Of a stretch of DNA of 64,000 nucleotides, positions 12,536-23,339 are shown in pieces. How positions within the stretch are numbered: position 1 is the stretch's first letter; the number at the start of each line of letters is the position of its first letter. Under the pieces are notes generated by a model. The model had not been told where the DNA came from. It saw only the letters and a list, made by a program, of their open reading frames with translations, and did not search any database. Location of the stretch: assembly GCA_030435675.1 (NCBI GenBank), contig CM059622.1, positions 7,254,001 to 7,318,000 of the forward strand, read 5' to 3'. The position numbers were made by a program, and so were the translations under genes. This DNA comes from Steinernema hermaphroditum (taxonomy: Eukaryota > Nematoda > Chromadorea > Rhabditida > Steinernematidae).

Positions 12536-13114
12536 TGCCTCCATCCACGCTTCCAGAAGCACAAAGCACTGGCTGGAAGACCAGAGCACCCCCGTTCTGA
12601 CCTGGCCAGCGCGCAGCCCAGATCTCAACCCAATTGAAAACCTCTGGGGGATCATCGTTCGCAGCGTCTACGCCCATGAGAAGCAATATCAGAGTGTTGA
12701 AGAGTTGAGGAATGCGATCCAGAAAGCATGGGACGATGTTACTCCGGAAACGCTGATGAAACTTGTCAGAAGCATGCCGAATCGCGTAGCAGAGTTAATT
12801 GAGAAGCGGGAAAAAGTCATTCACTACTAGTTTTATGTTATTTCTTATGTTCGGCATGGTTGCTTGTTGCTTCGTGCAAAATAAAGTGTGTGTTCATTGG
12901 GTGGACGTATTATTTCTGGACAGCAAAATAGGTCCACTTTTAAAAAAGCAAACTTTTTTCCCCAATCTCCAACACCGAACTCCGAACTTTCTATGCTAAG
13001 TACCGTTATTTTGTCCGCTCTTTCAAATAGTGAAGGTCGCTGTTTGCCAAAGTTCGTCAATCGCCAGATATGCGAGGAAAAAGAGGTGGACGTATCATTA
13101 CTGGACACACTGTA
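12536..13114 (+). mobile_element. Tc3-like transposon, 3' part of transposase plus right terminus
   Basis: The open frame ending at 12830 encodes the C-terminal third of a Tc1/Tc3-family DDE transposase: NASIHASRS, VLTWPARSPDLNPIENLWG, then VEELRNAIQKAWDDV. DLNPIENLW contains the third catalytic acidic residue. Downstream, two copies of GTGGACGTATnATT.CTGGAC occur (12900 and 13086), the second ending in CACTG followed by TA (13113-13114), which suits a Tc1-type terminal repeat with TA target. The 5' half including the first two catalytic Asp codons is missing, so it cannot be autonomous. Confidence 0.85.
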
Positions 13115-16100
13115 TAAGCGAGCCACTAATGAAAATATATAACCAGAAATAAGCGGGCAAAACACGTACATGCGGCTTAAACCGCTGTAACTTCAATCTC
13201 GACATGAGTAAAGATTGGGAGCTCGCACCGCACCAAAGCAACGGAGCAACCAAAACGGTGCGCTCTGAAAAGCACCCAGTCCTTTTCAAGTGACAACGGC
13301 CACAGTGTCCTCCAGTTTCAGAACTTCAGCTCTTCGAACTGCTCAGTGCTCAGTCTTTCGACAATGTTATGACAGAAAGACAAGAAGTTTTTAGCGGCAA
13401 AACAATTCTGCAACACGAACGAACGTCTGCAGTCCTTGTGTTCAGTCTTCCAGATGACTTTTACAGAAAATTGGCATTACAAGTTTAGGCACTTAGGAAA
13501 ACACGGATAATTTGGGTTATTTCCGATAATCCCTGGGTTTTTTTTCTCACAGAATTCTTTTTTCCAATGTCGTCATCTTTTGCGTTGGACGCGAGGCGTC
13601 TTTCTGTGCATTTGGTACCCCGAACTCTGTATTTTTCTAATAACACCAAGTACGATCCGTTTTGGTTCATTTCTCCGAGGAGGTCGCGCCATGATCTCTC
13701 CGAAGTTTGGTTCAGCTGCAACGAATGCTTTCCATCTCGTTTCACGTTCCCCGCGAACCATCGCGGTCGTTCGATCATCTCGGATTTCCCAAATGGACGT
13801 CCAAATGCCACAGTCATTCTCCTCCGGGTGGCATCGGATTTCGCATTCTTTGCTCTCTCTCCCTTAATTTGGACCTCGCCGGTCTACGCCTCCTCAGGCA
13901 CCTCCCCTTCCTCGCGATCCGTCTTTTCTCACGTTTTCTCCGCTGTAGCAAGTACCGACTGATCCCTTCGTCGTCGGGCAACGACACGCAAAGGACCTTT
14001 AGCACGAAAAACAACAGTTCAAGAAGCTTAATTACGTGTTTTCCCTCGATGCTGCCACTAGGGCTTGTTGATGATCGCCAAATGAACCTTTATGGTATGA
14101 GGTGTAACAAAGAAAAGTGTCCCCCAAAAAAGACACTTCGTCTTCGCTGTTTTCGACGCTTCACAAAGGTCAACGAATCGTCTACCGAACTTATCCATGA
14201 TACATTTCAAAAATTAAAACTGCTGGCTTTGTTTTTTGTTTGCTCTATTTCCATTTGAAGTCGACATTTCCTTTGTATGGGTAAAGCAGAAGGCTAACGG
14301 TTCGGTTAAAGTCGCCATTCAGTCATCTTCTGCGATCTGAGTCATTCCCGGAATGTGTTTTGCGAAGAAATGGTGATGCAGAGCTAATCTCATTGGTCCG
14401 ATCTTCGGTGAGACCCGAAGAAGATTATCTGGTGACTCGGTTCTGTTATGCACTCGATTCTTCTCTTTCTACGTCATAGGCGCGCGCCTAAACACAGCGG
14501 TCGATTCGACATCTGCTTGGCTCCAACGCCCCCCGCATCGAAGTGTAAAGTAGCATTGGGCGGCCGAGCGAACTACTTCCTCTTTCTCCCAGCGATCAGT
14601 CGACTGATTAAGTATGTGCCATGCGCTGCAGGACGAAAAGGGAGACATTTGGGCTTGTGGCAATTCTTGTGGTTGAGATGGTCGATATCTTGGTTCTGAG
14701 GCCAGACGTGCATCTCACGCTTCGGTTGGTTTGGAAGTGTCGCCACGAAGAACCCGAAGAGCGCCATAGGAAACGAGGCTCAGATGTGTACTTGCCAAGA
14801 AATCCTCCAGCCAGGGCTAATCGGCTACAAATTCTGACCTAGAACACGAAAGGTTTTGCCGCAGTCTCTGTGAAACCGCTTCAAATGAACAGAATCAAAT
14901 TGTTCGATTCCGCGAAGTCGCCAAATCAAATCACGACGCGCACTTAATTGTCTTCTTCATTCGATGAAGTTCAGAAGATCAGTACTTTACAATCTTTTTG
15001 TGCGAATTTTCAAGCAAAAATGAATATTTATGGCCTAATATCCCTTCTGTCCTTGTATCCTTTAAGTCCATAAGTATTAAAGGCACTCTAGACGAGACCT
15101 GTTTTCGCTCTTTAATCGTTTTATTTTCAGAAAGCTATTAATAAAATACCATTTTGTCATAACCTATCCAACGATTTCGGAAAACAGAGGCATTTTCCAC
15201 GCAAAAGGTTGTACTTCTTGCCAAGCAATTAATGCAGTTCGGTGCCTGTGAGGTTTGTTTGCGTTCCTTACGAGAAAACAAAAGATGAGAAAAGGGCTTA
15301 AACTTTGTGTTTAAGTGACCTATAGTGAAATGTTTTTCAACTTATCGCCAAATATCCTTCGTAATCTTTGCCCTTTGTTCCGTCCTTATTCCATCCAAAT
15401 ACCTTCTAAAGCCATTGGAATGGCAACAATCAAACACTCTTTATAACTGTTTTCAGTGCATCCGTTTGTTATACCGAAAGTACAGTATCTCGTTATTATG
15501 CGGTACCCCCAAAAGGTACTTCTCTTTATGTGGGATTGCTCTTAAAAAGCTCTTTTGGATCCGCTGAATCATTTCGACACAGTGCACACAAAATCGACGA
15601 TGACGTGCTCTGCGCCGTCGTAAAACACCACACCACGTCGAAGTGTGTGATCGCCGAGAGGATCCAGTTGCCGTTACTCATCGGCGCTAGAGATATTACA
15701 TCATCATAAGCAGAGCGACGTATCTAAAAATCGGTTTACCCCACAGAGCGGATCTCATTCTTATATCTTAGAATAGCTCGTATTTGTGGTAATGAGGCAT
15801 CTGAAGGACCTCTAGATGGCTGTGCCACTTCCCACCACCTTTGGAGGTCAGAACACCCACACTTTGAAGTTCGCCCTCGTTGGAACTGATTAGGCGACAG
15901 AGTCCCTGCAATCTCGATGGCGCCATTTTAACACAAAACGTTGCAAACCCTTTGTTTCTTTACTGAATGTAATCTGTCGGAAATGAGGCGCCGAAATGCA
16001 CACACCCCACGCACATGCAGATGAGGATTTTACGTTTTGGACCGTTTCCAACAAAACGCCACTCCAACTCGTTTCGAAGAGGCAGAATTAGAAACAAAAC

Positions 16101-16947
16101 TGTGATTCTAGATTGAACACCAGGATTCTCGTCAGGATCCTCAGCACTTCATTCCAAGACAGTCCCTAAAATGTGAATAGATTTGTGCAGCTCTTCGATT
16201 TTTTTCTGAGAAACTGCGCGCTATTCCGTTCAAAACAAAACTACGCTTTCTGAAACTCTGTTTTCATCCCCTTGTTCAGCCATTTGCGAGGTGCAAGGCA
16301 CAACTAATCACCTCTATCTATCTCTCTTCTGCGTTTCAGGTTCCCTAATTCCCTTGTTTACCGATTACAAACCCTCAAACCGACCTTCGGTCCCACACCG
16401 AAGCCTCAAAGAAGGCGAAAACAGAGTCTGCAGTGGACCCCCGCTGGATCGGAAGAGCGAAGTTCGAACCACGACGCGCCCGAACACTCGCTTTCTCTCC
16501 ACTTTTAATGAGCACGCATGAGAGCAGAAGAAACGTTTCTGTCGCCAGGAACGCCGCGCCGTCTCCGGCTTCTTCACGTTTATCTTTCGGCCCGACCGGT
16601 CAACCCAACTTAGAGTCTTCTTCCTCTCTGTTTTGTCTCTGTTCCCAGCCAAACTCGACTCTCCAAACAAAACGACTTAAAAACAGATCCCCCCGGTCAC
16701 GAGTCATGTCGCCCTGTTTTTTCAAAACCTCGCCGCATGACTAACCGTCGCCAGAGAAGCTCTCGTGACCAGCGACGAAAGTCCCCTTTGAATGGCCCAC
16801 GTGTGCACGTGAGAAGAGAACGATTCCGTGGATATGACTGTCACCAGAGACGGAAGTTGAATCGAAAAAGTGGTTCCAATCGGAATTTGGAAACAAATTA
16901 CACAAAAGAAGCCCTTTAAACACTTTTCCAAAAGGGCAGTACAAATC
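13115..16947. other. Interval without a supported gene
   Basis: About 3.8 kb with overlapping open frames on both strands near 13485-14258 (for example a 110-codon minus-strand frame at 13485-13817), none with a recognisable family or a consistent exon chain. The 14900-16300 part is AT-rich. No repeat family, RNA gene or transposase motif was recognised. Confidence 0.45.
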
Positions 16948-17465
16948 GAGTCTCACTCTTGTCGCGGTGGCGAGCGGTCGGTCCCTCCGGGCGCTCTCTG
17001 AGTGTCTGGTTGGTCTGATGGTAAACCCTGTGGCAGTTGTGAGTTTTCCGGCTTCCAGAGGGAATTGGGACACCCGGAAGCCGTAGTCCCACCACCGCTG
17101 ACAACAAGATGTCCGAAGCCAGGAATCCGGCTGCGTGAGATGTCACCCTGAAGGTCGCCGACGCTCTGAGGACCACCGAAGACGCAATTACCGAACCACG
17201 AACTCATCTCTCCGAAGAAGATGCGAACTCAAAAGCCTCCTCTGTGCCGCAAACGCCCCGAGAAGAAGAAGTTCTACTGCCATTTCCGAAGTTTTGCCGT
17301 CTCCCACATGCCCCGTGATGCGCGCCGTCTCCGACCGGTTCGCCATAAGCGCCACGCCAGGGATGAAGCCGGCTACAACGAGACATCCTCTGTTTGTCTA
17401 TTATTCGGTGTCGTGCAAGGCGCAAGCCTTTGATTCACGAAATAAATTCGTAAACTCGTAAACTC
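16948..17465 (+). repeat. Family A retroposon-like repeat, full copy A3 with 12-bp target duplication
   Basis: The copy runs from GAGTCTCACTCTTGTCGCGG to a tail AAATAAATTCGTAAACTCG with repeated TCGTAAAC units. It is flanked by an exact 12-bp direct repeat GCAGTACAAATC (16936-16947 and 17466-17477). Variable target duplications, a short tandem tail and 5'-truncated relatives are the marks of a non-autonomous retroposon. The tail contains AATAAA. I found no clear RNA polymerase III A and B boxes; TGGTCTGATGG near the 5' end is a weak A-box resemblance. Long frames on both strands are shared between copies but match no family I know. Confidence 0.85.
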
Positions 17466-17477
17466 GCAGTACAAATC

Positions 17478-18549
17478 AGATTTCCCTAGAATATGCTCAA
17501 AACAATTCTAGGAAGGTAAACATTTAGGAATTCTATGTTTGGCAATGAAAATAGCTCAAAAACACCTTGATGTCTTCACAGTTTGTAGAAACAAAGTAAA
17601 TTATTTAGGAGATGTTTTGAGGCTGATCGAGTTCAAAGAGGGCGCCGAAGAAGCGTAGTTCCCATGGAAGGATTTGCGAGTCACGCATCTGCGAGAAGAC
17701 AAACAACTGTCGGTCAAGGATCGCTCCGAGATATTCTGTTTTTCGCCTCTAATGCTCTGTTTCCCCAAACTCTCCCCCTTCTTTCTCCGAATGGAATCTT
17801 TGCTCCTTTGAAGGTCGCCCTAATGAGAGGAACTGCGGTTCCCGATGATTCTCTCGGAGGACCACTTCCATGGGAACCACGTCGCTTCCGTCGGATTCAA
17901 ATCCACACGTTCCATCACGAAAACACGGCCGAATGAAACACTCGATTATGCGAGGCTGACGTTTTTCGGATCGACTCGATGTTTTCCCCGCGTCTGCCAC
18001 TTCGATTCCACTCAACAAGGCTCGGGATCGGACTAAAAACACCCGACGGCGGTGTTTTCGTCCAAGGAAGCGAAAGCAGAAGTGCGCAAGTGCGTATCTT
18101 ATTACATTTTGACCGAAACGGCGCCCTTTGGATTGCGGGAAAGTCCCTCCCGAGTGCGAACGTCCGCACTCAAATCGAAAGTGCGCCGAAAGGACCCCGA
18201 ATGGGATTATCGAGCTAATCCGGGAGACGCGGACAAAGGGAAGCCCTAGGAGTGTCCTCATTAGAGGTGCGAAGAAGCTCTCGTGTCCCTTCGCATTGTA
18301 TAGTGTATAGCGACGTTTTTGATTGGAACGGCGCCCGAGGTGACCGAGAGAAGAACAAACAGAAAAACGGTCAAACGAATCGAAAAAGCAAACACGATGA
18401 TACACCTGCAGCGCTGTGGTCACTGATTTGCACGCTGCGGACGGTCGCTGGGCGACTCTTCTGGGTCAAGAGCGCGAAAGGGGCGCAGGTGTCGTCGAAG
18501 AAGGGACGCCATGAGCCTTGACAGCAAAGTGAGCAGGACCCTGTGCTGT
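17478..18549. other. Interval without a supported gene
   Basis: Holds a 224-codon minus-strand frame (17749-18423) rich in Arg, Phe and Ser, with competing open frames on the other strand and no family motif. I regard it as chance. Nothing else was seen. Confidence 0.4.
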
Positions 18550-18621
18550 GGCTGAGTGGTCTAGTGGTATGATTCTCGCTTCGGGTGCGAGAGGTCCCGG
18601 TTTCGATCACCGGCTCAGCCC
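18550..18621 (+). tRNA. tRNA-Pro (anticodon CGG)
   Basis: A full cloverleaf can be drawn. The acceptor is GGCTGAG with CTCAGCC, followed by discriminator C. The D-arm lies in TGGTCTAGTGGTAT (also the A box). The anticodon stem TCTCGC/GCGAGA has loop TTCGGGT, so the anticodon CGG is at 18582-18584. The T-arm is CCGGT TTCGATC ACCGG (B box GGTTTCGATCACC). There is no intron. A run of six T follows at 18625-18630, a normal RNA polymerase III terminator. It reads CCG codons. The T-loop has one extra-looking T relative to the usual GGTTCRANNCC, but the stem pairs fully. Confidence 0.93.
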
Positions 18622-18624
18622 AAC

Positions 18625-18630
18625 TTTTTT
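18625..18630 (+). terminator. RNA polymerase III T-run terminator of tRNA-Pro
   Basis: TTTTTT starts four bases after the discriminator base of the tRNA, as usual for Pol III termination. Confidence 0.85.
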
Positions 18631-19891
18631 GTTTTGTGTAAACAGGCAATACTCACGATCGCCCTGTTTTGGCCGCGTTTGCACAAATGTTCAAACACGC
18701 TCTGTTTTGTTTTCCACTTTTGGCCCGAAAACAGTAACACGCGTCTCTCATCACCCCCAGCGGCCCCGTCATGTCCCCGATTATCGTCGCCTCCATCTCC
18801 GTTCCCACCTGCTGCGCCAATTAGACGAACTCGAACGCGCTCATTAACCACTCTCCGTCGGAATTAGCCTAATCGCGCTCGACCTCTGCCCACCTGGGCT
18901 CACTCAACGGAGCAGATTTCCGGTGCGACAAACTACAGAATTCGATTGTTTTCGGCGTGCGAAATCGAAAGGAGACGCGGAGACGGCGCCTAAGCGATCA
19001 CAAATCGGAATCGATCGGGAGAGAAGATAGCGCCGTGCAAGAAAACAGCTCCACAACGCCCGAAGTCCATCCAAATCCTTCGGGAACGGAGAGAACCGTC
19101 CCACACAAGGGCTCTGATCCTGCGTAGATCCGCGCTAAATCATCGGGGTGGGACAAAGGCCCTACTTAGCGTGGATGACTCATGCAGCGGCAGTGACTAA
19201 ACTGACGTTCTGTTCCATCGCCTCTGATTATGCCACTTTTGAGCATTTTGTGTTTGAGGAATGTTTGTGTGGGCGGCCCAATCACTCGGCGATCGCTCGA
19301 AGCGATCGATTGCGTCACAAGACGACGATCGGAGGGTAATGCGAAGAGAAGAAACGTCGAAAACAAAGCGTCTTCCAGTGCCACTTCAGCCCCAAAAGAG
19401 CCGGATCGATAGCCGTCGGGAAAGGTCCCCGTCGGGGACCTCCCGCGGGGAATCCGATCAGAAGTCGTCGAGAACACGCCTGACACAGAACTCGTAGCCC
19501 TAATCCCCGCATCGACGCTTCCTCGTCGCCTTTTTCTTGAGTCGCGGAGGACGCGAAAACAAACATCGCCACAAACAAAGGAATGACAGGTGTCCACTGA
19601 CCTCGACGGTCACCGCGGTCCCCTCGAGGAGTCACAGAGAGCTCTCAATTACATCAGAATTATTGTGGAAACGCTCCGCTGGGTGCGCCGATCGGTCATA
19701 AAGTGGGATATCGAGCAGGAAAAAGTGTTCGCACTTCGAGTTTTCTGCGGAAAAGGCGCTAATCCGCTGATGGTGCACTCGAGGGATCACACGGAGCAGG
19801 GACCGTAATGGGATTCCGAAGCGTGGAGCCGTCTAGACGGTAAACTACAGAGAACACCGCCTAACCGATCGATTCTCGAAGGTTCCTTGAA

Positions 19892-19933
19892 GGCGCTTTT
19901 CGAAAAGAAACGCGTTTCTTTTCGAAAAGCGCC
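19892..19933. repeat. 42-bp perfect palindrome
   Basis: Starting at GGCGCTTTTCGAAAAG and ending at its exact complement, all 21 base pairs match around the centre AAACG/CGTTT with no loop. It can form a cruciform or a long hairpin. Confidence 0.95.
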
Positions 19934-20670
19934 GAGGGTTTCGAAAATCACGCAATCTGTCGACGACAGACGCGATCGTTTCCTCTCCCGTGGAACGAGG
20001 GACGTACCAACAAACCCGAACCCACTTGACGCCTCCTCCGCCGGGAAGACACGCGGAGAAGAAAGGCTCTGTCGCCGACAGATCGACCGATTTCGATTTG
20101 ACGTCACGGTTTGGGCGAAGAAGCGATCAAGCAGATGGGACACGAATGAGTAATCGAGCCCGATTAGGCCTGCGCAGAGGGGATAGGGCTGTGCAGCTGC
20201 GCTGAGTCACTGCTCGACCCCCATGATGGGGAGAAGCGCCTGAAGGCGCCAGAAGACGCCTGGTGGCGACAAACACAATCGGTCGCCAGGCAAGACTGTG
20301 GGGATACTGTAGCTGTGTTTTGGAGGAAGTCGGTGGAGGGATTACGTGGGAGACGGAGTCGGTGCCGCGAGCCTTCGCCCGCGACTTCCGGAAATGCAAA
20401 TCCCGAATTTACATTTCATTTTGACCCTGAAGTTGAGGGTCCGCACAGAAGCGGAGGGTCCCGAAACGCCCGAAGAACGGAAATTTTGGAGCCCATGGGA
20501 AAGGAGCCTTCTGAGGCCTTCCGGAAGCGATCTACAAAGGCAAACCGTTTTCGAAATTTGCATATGATGCGAATGTTCGCGAATGGTGCTTCGATATTTT
20601 CGAAAACGGCGTCGCCGAGAGGCGAGCGAGCGTGCAGAGTCGAGCGAGAGCGCCGCCCCTCCGTGGAGCG

Positions 20671-20678
20671 ATATAAAG
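20671..20678 (+). promoter_or_regulatory. TATA box in a GC-rich stretch
   Basis: GATATAAAGGCG lies in GC-rich sequence, with GTCGCATTCGTC about 30 bp downstream as a possible initiator. An AATAAA lies at 21912-21917. A plus-strand transcript between them is possible. I could not assemble a coding chain; a 47-codon frame at 20990 (MNSFAVVRRGLLNTPS..., Arg-rich and lacking acidic residues at first) resembles a mitochondrial presequence but leads to no known protein. Confidence 0.35.
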
Positions 20679-21111
20679 GCGACGGCCGCGCCACCGCCGT
20701 CGTCGCATTCGTCGATCCCCTCCTCTGGGTCGCCCCGCGGCCTGACCCCCGGCTCCCGTGCTGGCTGGCGCCCTCCTTCAGCCGTCCGTCTTGTCTGTAC
20801 ATACGCTAATAATCGGCTCCGCCGCCGCCGCCGGGAGCCGCTGCTCCAGTATTCCGCTCCGAAGATACTCCGTCGTGCTCCGCCGCCGGTGATCGCCCCG
20901 AAGACGACGATGAGCGTCTCCATTCTGTAGCCGCAGAAGCCGCCGGGCGTCGCCTCTGCCCTCCGCCCCCTCCGAAGCCCCGTGTGAGGATGAACTCCTT
21001 CGCCGTCGTCCGTCGAGGACTTTTGAACACACCTTCCCGCCTTGGTCCCGCCACGATCGCCGCCGCCCGAACCGATTGCCGCACACCCCCGCGCTGTCAC
21101 CCTGATTCTCC

Positions 21112-21455
21112 AATCTGTCATACGGTAGACTAACGCGAGATGACCGACACGAGGCCGGGGGTGTCCGGCAGTGAAACCGAAGCCGCCGATCGTCCTCTCA
21201 GCCTAACCACATACATCGGCTGACCCTATCCCGCCACGAAGTCGACTCCAGCAGCCCCGCAAAGCCCGGATGGTTCACCAGATTCTCCTACAGTCATACG
21301 GTAGACGCCTGCGAGATGACCGAACGAAGGCCCGACTTTGCCGACCGCCCGTCCTTCTGGATCCCCTACAGTACCCCCTCCCCCTCTGTCCCGTGCCGGT
21401 CGAACCTGCGATATTCCGCGCTCCAAGACGGCGTCCGACTTCCGGTCATACGGTG
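21112..21455 (+). repeat. Three spaced copies of a TCATACGGT motif
   Basis: GATTCTCC...TCATACGGTAGAC....GCGAGATGACCGA occurs near 21101 and 21283. A weaker third copy (GGTCATACGGTGGACC...AATGACGG) lies near 21440. Copies 1 and 2 differ by one base in spacing, so the similarity is not held in a reading frame and is not a protein repeat. Confidence 0.6.
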
Positions 21456-23189
21456 GACCAATGGAATGACGGCGCCGTGGCGTCGGAGCGCGGCCTCTCG
21501 CACGACCCGGCCGGGACCGCACGCAGCGCAGAAGCGTCGCCTGGCGCCTTCGGACCCACCGTCTCTTCCCACTCAGCTTTAACTTCCAGTCCCACCCTCC
21601 TCTGTCAAAAATTGCTCAAAAAAGAATACTTGTATCATACGTTCTTCTAGGCGTCTCCGTAGATCCTCCAGTAGATCCCGACCTAGTGTCCTCTCGCGTT
21701 GAGCGCGACCACGCCTGCCCCCGCCCTCGGGCGTCTCTGTACTATATTCCCCACCTCCTCATTCACTCCATCTCGAAACGTGTACAAAATGTAAAAAAAA
21801 ACGGACAAAACGAGAAATTGTAAAAAAGTGTCTTTCTCTCGCTCTCTTTCGACTTCGGTCGATTTTTTGAGTTTGTTTTGTTGCTAATTTATTCTCTGCT
21901 CCACAGAGATTAATAAACACATTCTTCTTCTTCGTTGCCTCATAAGACAGGTTCCTCGGCGCCCGGGGCGTCTCGTTCCCGGACGCCATTCAGGTTTCTT
22001 CGCGTCGCCAATAAGGTTCGGAACGTTTGGAAACTCGGCTGATCGACTGCAGTCGGCCGCCAAAGATGTCAGTCGACGCGTTTCTTTTTTGGGGATTGCC
22101 TTATCGACTGCGAGGGCGACACACGACGGTACGGCGATCCGAACTCCGAAACCGTTTTTGGAGACGCCCAGGTGGCCCGCGACGACCGTTCTGTACGACT
22201 CTTCTTGGCTTATTTTGTGTTTTTCGCCCTATTTTGCGGAATTTCTGCTCGTCGAGCACCCAGTTACTTGTTTCCAAACACAATTACTCAGCCGTTGGGA
22301 ACGAGAAATTAGAGGGACTACGTATAGTTCTCGTTTCGGGGTGCACTCGAGTCTCTTCGAGTCGTCTCCGCGGCGACGAAGTCACGTAAGAAGACAGAAG
22401 AAGAAGACAAACAACGAGGAAGCGATGGCTCTTTGTGCGGAGACGATCGACGATTCTCGGGCGACACAGGGGACCTCTGTTCCGAGTGCACGCTTAGACG
22501 CCTCCGATGTGACCGCTTCGGAGAAAAGAAACCGTTTATGCTTTGTGTAGGGAAAGCGGACTCTATAGGGCATAATTGGCACTGTTTTCCCAGGTCGGCT
22601 GTCAGCGTCGTTCTCTCGCCGTACTCTGAGGTGACTAACCGTACTTCCCCCGAAAGGTCACTCATCAGATGCGTGAGTGATCCACGATCACGTGGGTTCT
22701 CTGGCTGCGGAGATCTCCGCTGATCAGAGAACGTTCTCTCCCGCACTAAGGCACCAAGACGATGTTCTAAAGAACGCTTTTGCGTCAGAATTTCGATGAA
22801 CGCACCGGTGCAGTGCACCTGAAACGAGCAGGAATAGAAGCATACTTCACGCTTTTAGAGAGAAAATAGCCTTTGCGTAGATCCTGATAGAAGTTCCAGA
22901 GCCGCTCAGCTAATGGCCTACAAGGAGATCAGACTCCAAATCCCCTCAGAACCTTTCGTGCACTTCAGCCACAATCCTAGTTCTTTCTTCCGACTTCCTC
23001 CCGACTCACTCCACGTGGGACCTCTTTCCACCACCGTCCTGCAACGGTTCCCACACTACCCAAACGTCGAAAACACTCGGATGGCGCTGTTTTGCGCCGA
23101 TGACCCGAATCCAGAATGTGCAAACTGCGATCCAAAACAGCGGTTCTGCGCCGTGGCGGATTCGCCCAAATTGCGCGTAATCCCCTGCG

Positions 23190-23339
23190 ATGGCGTTTAA
23201 TTTCTTCGGAAAGTCGCAAAACTCGTTCGTTCCGATCGATCCGAAGTGCACGGCGCACTTAGGCGCCAGCGGTGATCTGTGGACTCCGAAGGACGGATGG
23301 ACGGACTCCTGGAGGGTGATGGATGAGGAGGAGACTGAG
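23190..23339 (+). CDS. Possible first exon of an unknown gene
   Basis: A 50-codon frame starting MAFNFFGKSQNSFVPIDP and ending WRVMDEEET is followed at once by a strong donor GTGAGT (23340). Its composition (Trp, Asp and Lys spread evenly, no low complexity) looks more like real coding sequence than the frames around it. Plausible acceptors exist at about 23450 (ACTTTCAG) and 23603 (CATTTCAG), and a later open stretch to about 23900, but I could not decide a frame. No family is recognised and no acceptor lies directly before the ATG. Confidence 0.3.

Noticed and set aside
17749..18423. 224-codon minus-strand frame as a gene
   Set aside because: No family motif, no acceptor before the ATG, long competing frames on the other strand, and Arg/Phe/Ser-rich composition expected of chance.
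20342..21121. 259-codon minus-strand frame as a gene
   Set aside because: Low-complexity Arg/Gly/Ser translation caused by GC-rich DNA; a plausible promoter on the opposite strand contradicts it.
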